Positions 1 to 8,747 are shown, numbered from the stretch's first letter. The stretch: DNA of 64,000 nucleotides from Clostridium sp. Marseille-P2415 (GCF_900155545.1 NZ_LT732526.1:3380837-3444836), one strand, 5' to 3'. The notes: generated by a model from the sequence alone, not told the origin. Translations and numbers: made by a program.

Positions 1-1
1 T

Positions 2-1024
2 CATGTAAAGAAACTCCGCAAAAAACTTTATAAGATCAAAGCCGAAGAAGGAATTGAATTCGTCCATGGAATCGGAAAACGTAAAACACAGTTGCAGCGC
101 TCAATTGAGCGACTAGAAGAATATCTGGATAAGCTGAAAGAATACACAAAGAAAATCTACCAATGCGGTAGTCGTAATAGTTATTCAAAAACGGATCCAG
201 ATGCAACCTTTATGCGAATGAAAGAAGATGCGATGCTGAATGGACAGCTGAAGCCAGGCTATAACCTTCAGCATGGTGTGGATTCGGAATACATCACATG
301 GCTTACGATCGGGCCACAGCCAACAGATACCACAACACTGATCCCATTTCTGAAAGATATGGAAGAACATTTAAATTTCAAATATAAAAACATCGTAGCG
401 GACTCTGGATATGAAAGCGAGGAGAATTACCTATATATTGAAGAAAATGAACAGGTTTCATTCATCAAGCCTGCAAACTATGAGATTTCCAAGACGCGAA
501 AATATAAAACAGATATAAGCCGCAGAGAAAACATGGAATATAACACAGAAAACGACTGCTATACCTGCAAAGCTGGGAAAAAACTTGTTTTAACAGGTAC
601 GAAACAAGGGAAAAGCAAAACGGGTTATGTAATCAGAAAAAACATCTATACCTGTGAGGACTGCTATGATTGTCCGTACAAAAGGGAATGTATCAAAGGA
701 AACAACAGTAAGATACCTTTTGAAGAACGAGTAAAACGGCTTGAAGTATCAAAGGTGTTCCAACAAAAACGAGCAGAAGATCTGGAACGTATTCTCTCTG
801 ATGAAGGCTGTCAGCTTCGAATGAACAGAAGCATCCAGGCTGAGGGTTCATTTGCTGATGTGAAAACAGATATGAATTTCCATCGCTATCTATGCAGAGG
901 GAAAAACAATGTACTTGCGGAAAGCGTTCTTCTTGCAATGGCTCACAACGTGAATAAGCTACACCATAAGATCCAAAGAGAATGTACAGGAACACATCTG
1001 TTTAACCTTAAAGAAAGCGCATAA
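2..1024 (+). CDS. IS1182 family transposase, N-terminus outside window
   Basis: The frame is open from base 2, so the TTG at 92 is an internal codon, not the start. This is the C-terminal two thirds of a DDE transposase that cuts and joins the ends of its own IS. Visible catalytic positions are the first Asp in TDPDATFM, the second Asp in VADSGYES, and the Glu in QAEGSFADVK. A Cys-rich insert (CEDCYDCPYKREC) between the second and third catalytic residues is typical of the IS1182 group. The C-terminus is complete. The N-terminal helix-turn-helix part is missing only because of the window edge. Confidence 0.9.
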   Translation, partial: HVKKLRKKLYKIKAEEGIEFVHGIGKRKTQLQRSIERLEEYLDKLKEYTKKIYQCGSRNSYSKTDPDATFMRMKEDAMLNGQLKPGYNLQHGVDSEYITWLTIGPQPTDTTTLIPFLKDMEEHLNFKYKNIVADSGYESEENYLYIEENEQVSFIKPANYEISKTRKYKTDISRRENMEYNTENDCYTCKAGKKLVLTGTKQGKSKTGYVIRKNIYTCEDCYDCPYKRECIKGNNSKIPFEERVKRLEVSKVFQQKRAEDLERILSDEGCQLRMNRSIQAEGSFADVKTDMNFHRYLCRGKNNVLAESVLLAMAHNVNKLHHKIQRECTGTHLFNLKESA

Positions 1025-1038
1025 ATTTAAAAAACCTT

Positions 1039-1097
1039 AAATAGCAGACAACTAAAAGCCGCTGGGCAATCAGAGGTATAGTAGTTGTCTGCTATTT
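1039..1097 (+). terminator. Hairpin terminator after transposase gene
   Basis: A perfect 16-base inverted repeat (1039-1054 with 1082-1097) encloses a 27-base loop and runs into a T-rich tract. It lies 15 bases after the transposase stop and should end its transcript. Confidence 0.75.
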
Positions 1098-1204
1098 TTC
1101 TTTGTTCGTAAATCCAGAATAAAAATGAACTCTAAAAGCACTCAAAAGAGCTGGGCACCAGCTGATTTTAATCAACTAGTGCGACAGCCCCCACCGTTTA
1201 CTCT

Positions 1205-1798
1205 TTATTTCTCATCATTCTTAAAAATAATCTTGAAGATCGGGAAGAACACCCAGAATGAAATGGCAGAGTTAATCAGCATGGTGATCACATCTGCAAT
1301 GGTCTCTCCCCCTCCGCCTAACTTTAGCCCATTCATAAACAGGTTATAAATCGGCGCCTTATAAAGTCCCTGAAGAGCAGCCGCGCCAATGGTGATGATG
1401 ATATAGGCGATCACATACCACATGGCCGCCTTTGCGGCATTGTTATTAGCCTTAAACGTCACATTTCTCTGAAGGAAGAAATTGATGACCTGTGCGATCC
1501 CCATGGTGATCTCCACTGCCAGGAAATACGCAAGCCCGCCTCCGCCGCCTGATGAAAGCTCTCCTGCGGCATAATTAAATATATAATACGGCGTACCGTC
1601 CAGATTCGAACCCACATGCCATATCTGGAAATTCGTATCCACCAGAGCGGTCATCCCAAAAATATTCCGGAAAGCCGGCATTAAAACCATCTGCAATACC
1701 GTAACTCCGTTGGATACGAGAAAAAATATCAAAAATTGTGCTATGGTCGGGTGTTTATCAGAAAATGCCCTCCACCCGGCTTTTATGCCTGCCAGCAT
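1205..1798 (-). CDS. GtrA-like membrane protein
   Basis: A 197-residue protein with four hydrophobic segments (roughly residues 20-45, 85-115, 125-150 and 165-195) resembling the GtrA family. These are small membrane proteins linked to flipping or handling of polyprenyl-linked sugars and cell-surface glycans. A motif like the family's NFFLQRNVTFK sits before the third segment. A Gly run (SSGGGGGLAYF) is present in the central loop. I place the start at 1798 because a strong AAGGAGG lies just upstream; an upstream in-frame ATG at 1858 would overlap the preceding gene by 47 bases. It is the last gene of the GH3 operon, so a role in glycan handling is plausible, but the substrate is unknown. Confidence 0.75.
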   Translation of the reverse strand: MLAGIKAGWRAFSDKHPTIAQFLIFFLVSNGVTVLQMVLMPAFRNIFGMTALVDTNFQIWHVGSNLDGTPYYIFNYAAGELSSGGGGGLAYFLAVEITMGIAQVINFFLQRNVTFKANNNAAKAAMWYVIAYIIITIGAAALQGLYKAPIYNLFMNGLKLGGGGETIADVITMLINSAISFWVFFPIFKIIFKNDEK

Positions 1799-1811
1799 GT
1801 GATCCCTCCTT

Positions 1812-4241
1812 CTATTTCCCGGAAAGCTTTTTTTCATAAGTCTTGTTCGCTTTTGCATTGGCGAAAAATCCGCCGATTATCTTTTTCATACCCTGGAAGA
1901 AATGGCCGTTTACCGCTAAAACCATTCCCTTGGCCATTTCCATGCTGACCGCTCCTCCTGTCATCTTAGCGATCCCCCGAAATGGCATGTTATAGATAAA
2001 CAGGAGATTTAAATCCGGTTTTCCTTTTGCTTCACTCCTGTTTTTAAGGCCGGTCAGAATCCGCCAGACCAGTCTTGCCAATGGGCTTTTCGCATAATAC
2101 ATCTGACAGAGGGCATCGTTTAATCCCAATTCCCCGGACCATGTTCCATCCGAAGCCGGCCGGCCTAACAGGGCTTCAAATTCTTCATCCGGAACACCCT
2201 GTATTTTTCCGGAATAATAAGCTCCAAGCTTTTCCGGTTCATAAGGCAATACCTCCGTGGTCCCTTCCCGGGTAACGGTCTGGCTCAGCCTTAAATCAGC
2301 CACATTTGCTCCAATAAATATGGTATAATGGCCGCCTTCTACTTCAAAACGTCCGGTTGCCCTGTTCCAGTAGCGGAAGGTCTTATCATCAAACGGAATC
2401 GTGATTGTCCTGCTTTCCCCGGCTTTTAAGAATACTTTTGCAAATCCTTTTAATTCTTTATCCGGGCGGAATATCTTCCCCTTGGGCCCGGCCACATAGA
2501 GCTGTGCCACTTCCTTTCCGTCAACCTCTCCTGTGTTCGTAAGCGTGAAACGGACCTCATCTTCCGATACCTGAATCTGGCCGTAGGCAAACGAGGTGTA
2601 GGACAGCCCGTAACCAAAGGGATACTGCACCCGGACCTTTCCGGTATCATAATAACGGTATCCCACATAAATGCCTTCCCGGTATTCGGAGCTGCGCCAT
2701 GCACCCGGGAAGTACCGGAAGGCCGGTGTATCTTCATACCGCAATGGGTAGGTCTCGCTTAACCTGCCGGAAGGATTCACCTCTCCGGTAATCACTCGAA
2801 GCATGGCACCGGGTCCTGCTTCCCCGCTTAGGTAGCCGTGCAGGATCGCCTTACAGCAGTCATGCCACGGCATTTCTATGACGGAACCCGCACTTAAGAT
2901 CCCCACAATATTGGGATTTACCTTTGCCAGTGATTCCAACAGATTAATCTGGTTCTGCGGAATCTTCATATGGCTGCGGTCCATACCCTCTGATTCGCTC
3001 AGTTCATCCAGTCCGAAGCAGTAAAGCACCACATCGGCCCCGGCCGCCAGTTCTAATGCCTGTTTTTTTAAGGCGTCATCGTCTTTTCCGTTTCGTAAGT
3101 AGCCCCTGGTACAGCCGGTTACCTCTAACGGACAGTCGTTTATAGCCTCCTGCATGTTCTCCAAATGAATGGGATTCACCAGGGAAGAGCCTGCCCCCTG
3201 ATAGCGGGGCGTGAATACAAAGTCGCCGATCAGTGCCACCTTGCATCCATGCTTTAACGGGAGCAGCCCATCGCTGTTTTTCAGCAGGATGATGCTCTCC
3301 TCTGCCGCCTTCCCGGCCAGCCTGCGGTGTGCCTCCTGGTCAAAGGAACGCTTTCCGCCTTTACGGCCGGCCGTAAGTGTAAGCACCGCATCCATCAGAT
3401 CATCGACACAGTTATCCAGAGCTTCCATGGAAAGGCTGCCGTTTTCGACTGCGGCGATCACTTCTCTGGCTGAATCCAGTCCCGGTGCGGGCATCTCTAA
3501 ATTGGAACCGGCGGCCACTCCCTTAACATGGTCGTTGGAACCGCCCCAATCGGTGATAACGATGCCATCAAAGCCCCACTCCCCGCGCAGGATATCCTTC
3601 AGCAGATGCTCATTCTCATTGGCATAGACCCCGTTGACCTCATTATAACTGGTCATGATGGATCTGGCTTTGCCCTCCTTCACTGCAATCTCAAAGCCCT
3701 CCAGATAGATTTCCCTAAGCGTTCTCTCATCCAGCACGGAATTCATGGCCATGCGGCGCAGCTCCTGGCTGTTCACCGCAAAATGCTTGGGACATGCATA
3801 GACTCCCTGGCCCTGGATTCCTCTTACATAAGCGGCGGCCAGTTTCCCGGACAGATAGGGGTCCTCGGAAAAATACTCGAAGTTTCTTCCGCAAAGGGGG
3901 CTTCTTTTGATATTAAGGCCCGGCCCCAGCAGGACGTTCACTTCTAACGCCGAGGCTTCCTCTCCCAGTGCCGTTCCGATCTCTTCACAAAGCGCTTCAT
4001 CCCAGCTGCCTGCCACTGCGGCTGCAGTGGGGAAACAGGTGGACGGAAGGGAAGCATTTAATCCCAGATGGTCCCCTTCCCTTGCCTGTTTGCGGATTCC
4101 ATGGGGGCCGTCGGCACAAAATATGGAAGGGATTCCAAGCCGGTCGATGTTCCGGGACTGCCACACGTTTTTTCCGCTTAAGAAGGCTGCCTTTTCCTCT
4201 ATTGTCATCTTTTCAATGATATCGGTATGTTTCAGTTTCAT
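1812..4241 (-). CDS. Glycoside hydrolase family 3, beta-glucosidase-like, cytoplasmic
   Basis: An 809-residue enzyme with the usual GH3 order: TIM barrel (about residues 1-300), alpha/beta sandwich (about 310-520), then a fibronectin III-like domain (about 560-640). The catalytic nucleophile should be the Asp in VITDWGG. The substrate-binding motifs CGRNFEYFSEDP and KHFAVNSQE are intact. No signal peptide is present, so it probably hydrolyses imported beta-glycosides. A helical C-terminal extension of about 130 residues follows the Fn3 domain. The start overlaps the end of the upstream GH3 gene by four bases and has a GGAAGGGG ribosome site. The natural sugar cannot be read from sequence. Confidence 0.92.
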   Translation of the reverse strand: MKLKHTDIIEKMTIEEKAAFLSGKNVWQSRNIDRLGIPSIFCADGPHGIRKQAREGDHLGLNASLPSTCFPTAAAVAGSWDEALCEEIGTALGEEASALEVNVLLGPGLNIKRSPLCGRNFEYFSEDPYLSGKLAAAYVRGIQGQGVYACPKHFAVNSQELRRMAMNSVLDERTLREIYLEGFEIAVKEGKARSIMTSYNEVNGVYANENEHLLKDILRGEWGFDGIVITDWGGSNDHVKGVAAGSNLEMPAPGLDSAREVIAAVENGSLSMEALDNCVDDLMDAVLTLTAGRKGGKRSFDQEAHRRLAGKAAEESIILLKNSDGLLPLKHGCKVALIGDFVFTPRYQGAGSSLVNPIHLENMQEAINDCPLEVTGCTRGYLRNGKDDDALKKQALELAAGADVVLYCFGLDELSESEGMDRSHMKIPQNQINLLESLAKVNPNIVGILSAGSVIEMPWHDCCKAILHGYLSGEAGPGAMLRVITGEVNPSGRLSETYPLRYEDTPAFRYFPGAWRSSEYREGIYVGYRYYDTGKVRVQYPFGYGLSYTSFAYGQIQVSEDEVRFTLTNTGEVDGKEVAQLYVAGPKGKIFRPDKELKGFAKVFLKAGESRTITIPFDDKTFRYWNRATGRFEVEGGHYTIFIGANVADLRLSQTVTREGTTEVLPYEPEKLGAYYSGKIQGVPDEEFEALLGRPASDGTWSGELGLNDALCQMYYAKSPLARLVWRILTGLKNRSEAKGKPDLNLLFIYNMPFRGIAKMTGGAVSMEMAKGMVLAVNGHFFQGMKKIIGGFFANAKANKTYEKKLSGK

Positions 4242-7105
4242 TCTTCCCCTTCCTGCAACTCCCGTTTCTTTTTATAAACATTCATGATTCTGACTTCCAG
4301 GGCAATGAATCCTGCTGCCAGGACCACATCGATCACAATGGCTGTAACCTGCCAGGCGAGCAGACCTCCCTTTGCGTTATCACCTTCGTATGCACGGCTG
4401 TTCACCACCGTATACATGATATTTTTACATGCCCGGCGCATGGCCTGAAGGCTGGTGGCACTGGAGGTATCCTTTACATGGTTGGTCTCGGTGTCATAAG
4501 CGACCAGCATGGAATCATTCCCGTTCCGGACTTCCTGATCTGCATTCTGGTATCCATAGCCGCCGAAATAATCTGTCAGCACAAAGCCGCGGAATCCCCA
4601 TTCATCGCGAAGCACGGTGTTAAGCAGTGCATTGCAGGCACCTGCGTATTCGGTCCCGATGTAGTTGAATGAAGACATCACCGCTTTTGCCCCGCCTTCC
4701 TTAACTGCGATTTCAAATGGCTTCAAATAGATTTCACGGATCGCCTGTTCGTCAGACCAGGTACAGAGCATGTTGTTCCGGTTCGTTTCCTGATCATTGA
4801 GTGCAAAATGCTTGATATAGGCATATACCCCGTGTTGTTCTGCACCGATCACCGCACTGGCTGCCATTTTTCCTGCCAGAACACCATCCTCGGAATAATA
4901 CTCAAAGTTCCGTCCTGCAAAAGCGGAGCGGTGGGTGTTCATGGCCGGCGCATACCAGCCGGATACCTTCATTTCATCCGCCATCTTACCAATGCTCTCC
5001 CCAAATGCCTCTGCAATACTGCGGTTCCAGGTACATGCTATCATGACTGCAGACGGGAAACCAATGGATCCGGTTCCGGTAAAGTTATTGTTAATAGAAG
5101 CCGGACCGTCACAGTCCACGGTTCCTACCTTATCTACACTTTTAGCTACTGAGGTCTGATATCCTCCGATGGCGACCATGGTATCCATTTCACTGACGGT
5201 CAGCTGGTCAAGGAGTTTCTCCCACTGGGGATCGTCATAATCCAGGCCGCGCATTTCGGCAAGGGACAGCCCATTCTTTGCGCCGGTCACCGGCATCACA
5301 TCGGTATCTTTGTTATAGTTCGCCGGATCATAGTTCGTGTTATTCAAAAAGGTCTTCTTATATTTTTCCGGCATGGTTCTGCTTGCAGGTGCGGCTGTGG
5401 CCTCTTTGTAATTTGCAAATCCATCTGCGCGGGAAAGATAGTTAAGCCCTCCATCTGCTTCTTCAAACCGGTTACCTGCTGCCGTCTTGTCGGAAGATCG
5501 GGGATTAGCCTCGTCATATACAACTGCAGAGCTGACGGCAAGCTTCTGTTCTCCGATTATGTTGTGGGAATCGGTTCGGATGGAGATTCCATAATCACCT
5601 GCCTCCAGGACATAGGAACCCTTTCCGCCTGTATCGTAGGATGCCATGTCTTCCGCCTGAAAAGAGACTTTTATGGTCTGGGACGCTCCCGGCTCCAGGG
5701 CATCAGTCTTGTCAAATGCGATCAGATTTGCAGATGCCTTCTCAATGCCGCCGTTGGTATAAGGCGGGTCGTAATAGACTTCTACCACATCCTTACCGGC
5801 TTTGTCTCCGGTATTGGTAACGGTCACATCAAAGGAAATCGTGCCGTCTGACTCCGATATTGCCCCCATCTCCTGGGAAAATGTGGTATAGGACAGGCCA
5901 TATCCGAAGGGATAAAGTACCGTTTTACCGTAGTCGATCAGGCCTTCCTTTGCAGCAGTCTCATAGAAGCGGTAGCCTACATAAATGCCATCTACATAAT
6001 TGACAAAGCTGGGATAGGTAGCCTCACCCTTGAAAGCCTTGCCGGGGAATTCATTCATATTATCATAAATAAAGCTCCCAAAATTATTATAATGGGGTGT
6101 GGCAGTTAAATCTGTCACAAAGGTATCACTTGTCTTTCCCGATGGATTGACTGCGCCGCTTACGATCTCGCCCAGCGCCTCAAAGCCGGACTGACCGGTA
6201 CCCGGACACCAGATGGCGCTCTTGATCTGGCTGTAATCCTTTAAAAATCCAAGCTCCATAGCATTGGCACCATTGTATACGAGAATAACGTTGTCAAAAT
6301 TGGAGCATACCAGATCGACCATATCCTTTTCCGTCCGGCTTAATTGCAGGTAATGCTCTCCGGCTTCAAAATCCTTATATTTCGTCGAATTATCCGTATA
6401 GGTAACGGCGCTGACATCCGTCGGCAGATCGGCTCCTTCCCCGCCTACACGGGTAATCACGATCATTGCCGTATCGGAAAATGCTTTTGCATCTGCAATC
6501 AGTCCGCTGCCGTAGGAATCCTTTGTAGGCTCCGGGAGGGTCCAGTCCTGTTCCCACATCCCCACGCTGGGACGGTCGCCCCGGTATGCCGTATAGAAAT
6601 CGGAAAGCCCGGTATTCAGCTTGAATCCCGCATGTTCCAGACCCTGAAGCAGAGAAACGGTCTCATATGCGTCTGATAGGGAGCCGGAGCCGGTTCCGCC
6701 ATAGCACGGATTGGTAGAAGCCCAGCCAAATACATTTAAATTGGAATCGGCCTTCAAGGGAAGGAGGTTTTCCTCATTCTTTAAGAGAACGATCCCTTCT
6801 TCCGCAATTTCAGTACAAAGCTCCGTGGCTTTATTTGAAGTTTCCTCCGAAATCGTGCCGCTGCCGGTTGCAAGGGAAATCAGGCTGGACATCGGTCCCC
6901 AGCAGATCATGTTCACGACTATGACCAGTGCCAGCAGAATGGCCATCAGCCCCTGACGGCGGATCAGATACTTCACCGCAGCCTTTTTGTTTTTGCATGC
7001 CACCATTGCCACAACAGCAGCCGCGGCCACAACGGCCAGTCCGATCAGATACGGCACACACAGATTGACAATCTTTAATACATCATCAATGTTGATTTGT
7101 AACAT
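4238..7105 (-). CDS. Membrane-anchored GH3 beta-glycosidase with permuted domain order
   Basis: A 955-residue protein. Two transmembrane helices (about residues 8-34 and 48-70) come first. Next come the alpha/beta sandwich (starting near EEGIVLLKNEENLLPL), the Fn3-like domain, and only then the TIM barrel (from about residue 600, with AGRNFEYYSEDG, KHFALNDQE and the nucleophile Asp in VLTDYFGG). A final transmembrane helix lies near residues 915-940. In ordinary GH3 enzymes the TIM barrel comes first, so this is the inverted arrangement known from some rumen and gut Firmicutes beta-glucosidases. The start at 7105 is chosen because GAGGAGG is eight bases upstream; the upstream TTG at 7123 would put that ribosome site inside the gene. 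Confidence 0.9.
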   Translation of the reverse strand: MLQINIDDVLKIVNLCVPYLIGLAVVAAAAVVAMVACKNKKAAVKYLIRRQGLMAILLALVIVVNMICWGPMSSLISLATGSGTISEETSNKATELCTEIAEEGIVLLKNEENLLPLKADSNLNVFGWASTNPCYGGTGSGSLSDAYETVSLLQGLEHAGFKLNTGLSDFYTAYRGDRPSVGMWEQDWTLPEPTKDSYGSGLIADAKAFSDTAMIVITRVGGEGADLPTDVSAVTYTDNSTKYKDFEAGEHYLQLSRTEKDMVDLVCSNFDNVILVYNGANAMELGFLKDYSQIKSAIWCPGTGQSGFEALGEIVSGAVNPSGKTSDTFVTDLTATPHYNNFGSFIYDNMNEFPGKAFKGEATYPSFVNYVDGIYVGYRFYETAAKEGLIDYGKTVLYPFGYGLSYTTFSQEMGAISESDGTISFDVTVTNTGDKAGKDVVEVYYDPPYTNGGIEKASANLIAFDKTDALEPGASQTIKVSFQAEDMASYDTGGKGSYVLEAGDYGISIRTDSHNIIGEQKLAVSSAVVYDEANPRSSDKTAAGNRFEEADGGLNYLSRADGFANYKEATAAPASRTMPEKYKKTFLNNTNYDPANYNKDTDVMPVTGAKNGLSLAEMRGLDYDDPQWEKLLDQLTVSEMDTMVAIGGYQTSVAKSVDKVGTVDCDGPASINNNFTGTGSIGFPSAVMIACTWNRSIAEAFGESIGKMADEMKVSGWYAPAMNTHRSAFAGRNFEYYSEDGVLAGKMAASAVIGAEQHGVYAYIKHFALNDQETNRNNMLCTWSDEQAIREIYLKPFEIAVKEGGAKAVMSSFNYIGTEYAGACNALLNTVLRDEWGFRGFVLTDYFGGYGYQNADQEVRNGNDSMLVAYDTETNHVKDTSSATSLQAMRRACKNIMYTVVNSRAYEGDNAKGGLLAWQVTAIVIDVVLAAGFIALEVRIMNVYKKKRELQEGEE

Positions 7106-7247
7106 TTCTTTCATCCTCCTCAATACAAGTTACCACAAGTCTGTGTGGTATGTATCACACTTTAACATAATTCTAAAGACCGGGGACGCTTTGTGCATAA
7201 CTGGTATGATTTTCTGCACAATCAGCAGCCGGTCTGTCCTGGCGGAT

Positions 7248-7282
7248 AAAAAAAGCTCCCGGAATTTCCGGAAGCCTTTTTA
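7248..7282 (-). terminator. Bidirectional hairpin terminator between GH3 operon and toxin locus
   Basis: GCTCCCGGAA and its near complement form a compact hairpin (7255-7275). Seven Ts follow it on the minus strand and five on the plus strand, so it could stop readthrough in either direction. It lies about 145 bases upstream of the permuted GH3 gene. Confidence 0.65.
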
Positions 7283-7290
7283 TACACGCC

Positions 7291-7334
7291 TCTTAAGAAG
7301 AACTCTTTCTGCATGCCTCATTTTATATTGTCTT
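7291..7334 (-). pseudogene. Duplicated 3' fragment of the downstream response regulator gene
   Basis: This 44-base stretch matches 7726-7770, the 3' end of the AraC-type response regulator gene, at about 84 percent (six transitions and one gap by eye). It includes the homologous stop codon. The gap breaks the reading frame, so it is a remnant. Together the two copies are direct repeats that bracket the toxin-antitoxin locus. Confidence 0.7.
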
Positions 7335-7344
7335 GAAAAGCTTA

Positions 7345-7373
7345 TTGTGAAACAGGTCTGATAGTGTTATAAT
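7345..7373 (+). promoter_or_regulatory. Promoter of the toxin mRNA
   Basis: TTGTGA at 7345-7350 and TATAAT at 7368-7373 are separated by exactly 17 bases. Transcription should begin near 7380, giving a leader of about 58 bases. In this leader CCTCCCA (7404-7410) can pair with TGGGAGG (7423-7429), covering the ribosome-binding site, and GCACC (7383-7387) can pair with GGTGC (7431-7435). Confidence 0.75.
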
Positions 7374-7437
7374 TTTCCATGAGCACCGTGTACAGGGTGG
7401 AACCCTCCCAATTTACAAAAGATGGGAGGTGGTGCAT

Positions 7438-7530
7438 ATGGATACATACCAGGCTTTAAGCATATTGTTTTTAGGCGGTACGTTCCTGATCGCATTGCTG
7501 ACCTACGTAGATAGGCACAATAAGCGGTAA
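7438..7530 (+). CDS. Small hydrophobic holin-like type I toxin
   Basis: A 30-residue peptide starting MDTYQALSILFLGG, too short for normal gene calling. It has a single hydrophobic helix (residues 6-22) and a basic tail ending DRHNKR. This is the layout of the putative holin-like toxin family (TxpA/BsrG-like peptides) of Firmicutes, which insert into the membrane when their antisense RNA is lost. The ribosome site GGGAGG is eight bases upstream of ATG and is predicted to be hidden in a leader hairpin. A strong antisense promoter faces it from 7637-7665. Toxicity is inferred from family and locus layout, not shown by sequence. Confidence 0.8.
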   Translation: MDTYQALSILFLGGTFLIALLTYVDRHNKR

Positions 7531-7534
7531 CAAA

Positions 7535-7630
7535 ATATGCCTACCCTGTCAGCCAACAGGATAGGCGGTGTCCGTAAGGACATTTAATCATCTTTGAGGG
7601 CTCCCACCTTGTGGGCGGTCGCTCTTTTAT
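7535..7630 (-). ncRNA. Antisense RNA antitoxin of the holin-like toxin
   Basis: The predicted transcript starts near 7630 and ends at a hairpin (CCTATCCTG with CAGGGTAGG, 7540-7565) followed by ATATTTTG. It overlaps the 3' untranslated part of the toxin mRNA and ends just after the toxin stop codon, as in TxpA/RatA-type pairs. Homologous sequence recurs twice at 27586-27850, which supports an RNA gene rather than chance structure. Confidence 0.75.
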
Positions 7631-7636
7631 ATTGCT

Positions 7637-7665
7637 ATTATATATCATGTCTTTGGAAAATTCAA
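7637..7665 (-). promoter_or_regulatory. Promoter of the antitoxin RNA
   Basis: On the minus strand TTGAAT (7660-7665) and a perfect TATAAT (7637-7642) are separated by 17 bases. It is stronger than the toxin promoter by consensus match, as expected for an antitoxin RNA kept in excess. Confidence 0.8.
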
Positions 7666-7727
7666 GGGCTATACGCATTTTATCAGAATGTCAGCAGCAA
7701 TAATATTGGGGACAGGAAAACAGTTTC

Positions 7728-8747
7728 TTAAGGAGAGCTCTTTCTGCGTGTCTCGTTTTTATATTGTTTTACAGTCATTTTCTCGTATTTCTTAAAAACC
7801 TTGCTGAAATAACTGCTTTCATTATAACCCAGCCGGTACGCCACCTCAGCAATACTGTCTTCCGTAAAATAAAAGTACCCTTTCGCCAGGTGCATCTTTT
7901 TCATATGGAGATACTCTGTAACACTGACCTTAAGCTGTTCCCTGAAAATCCTGCTTAAGTATCCCTGGCTGATGGCACAGTTTTCAATGATATTATTCAG
8001 AGTAATATCTTCCTTGATATGCTTTTCTATATACAGGAAGATATTTTCCAGTAAGGGATAACGGCTGATGCTGTTTTGCTGGAACAGATAATCCATAATC
8101 CGGAAAAGCCATAATTCGGACGTTTTTCTGTCCAGGATCAGTCCCTCGTTTATCGGGAACAGCTCCCCGATGCTCCTGCTTTCATCGTAGACATTTCTGG
8201 TGTCTAAAAGATTCTGGCCCAGGTATGTGAAGACCTTGATAAGCCTTACGGAGTCGCCGCCGGCAATCTCGTAAATATCATCAATGATCCCGGAGAGGCC
8301 CCCATAGAATTCCCCGAAATCCTTGCGCCTTAAAACCGATGTCAGAGCTTCCTGCTGTCTTGAGACCGAATCTTCATGATCTGTCTTGTAATTTTCCAGT
8401 ATTTTCTTCAGACAGTCCCATGTAATGGGTTTTTCCAGCACGTCTTTGATTGCATCCCTGGCTGCGCTGCGGATTAATACGTTAGCTGCATAGGCTGATA
8501 GAATATAAATCGTTATCTCCGGATTTAACTGATGGATGATTCTGCCCGCTTCCAGTCCGGTTATTCCGGGCATCAGCATGTCCATGAACACGATATCAAT
8601 TGCGTCCTCCTTACATGCTCTCACTGCGCTTTCTCCGCTTCCGGCCATTTGGACCACTTTAAACGATTCTTCTTTGGTTATCATTATTTTCAATGCTTCA
8701 CGCATAAGAATGTCGTCATCTGCAATCAAAACCCTGTACATGATCAT
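7728..8747 (-). CDS. AraC-type response regulator of the microcompartment operon
   Basis: A 339-residue two-component regulator. Residues 1-125 form a receiver domain with the acidic pocket (ADDD near residue 10), the phospho-acceptor Asp56 in FMDMLMPG and the conserved Lys in LEKP. Residues about 235-335 form an AraC/XylS DNA-binding domain with the end motif of the type SYFSKVFKKY. The start ATG overlaps the kinase stop codon (ATGA), so the pair is translationally coupled. It most likely activates the BMC promoter near 24268, which has a good -10 but a poor -35. Its 3' end is duplicated at 7291-7334. Confidence 0.93.
   Translation of the reverse strand: MIMYRVLIADDDILMREALKIMITKEESFKVVQMAGSGESAVRACKEDAIDIVFMDMLMPGITGLEAGRIIHQLNPEITIYILSAYAANVLIRSAARDAIKDVLEKPITWDCLKKILENYKTDHEDSVSRQQEALTSVLRRKDFGEFYGGLSGIIDDIYEIAGGDSVRLIKVFTYLGQNLLDTRNVYDESRSIGELFPINEGLILDRKTSELWLFRIMDYLFQQNSISRYPLLENIFLYIEKHIKEDITLNNIIENCAISQGYLSRIFREQLKVSVTEYLHMKKMHLAKGYFYFTEDSIAEVAYRLGYNESSYFSKVFKKYEKMTVKQYKNETRRKSSP

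Larger units (their letters stand above)
1..1192 (+). mobile_element. IS1182-type insertion sequence, right portion only
   Basis: The left part lies outside the window. What is present is the 3' part of a DDE transposase gene, a hairpin terminator at 1039-1097, and a right end I place near 1180-1192, where GTGCGACAGCCCC occurs. IS1182-like elements of Clostridia commonly end in a GGGGCTGTCGCAC-type sequence; this is from memory and makes the exact boundary an inference. The native sequence then resumes with the stop codon of the GtrA-like gene at 1205, so the element sits immediately downstream of that gene and has probably replaced its terminator. Confidence 0.6.

Noticed and set aside
3211-3947. 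Plus-strand frames within the GH3 gene
   Set aside because: They are shadows of the GH3 coding sequence with unusual composition and no ribosome sites.
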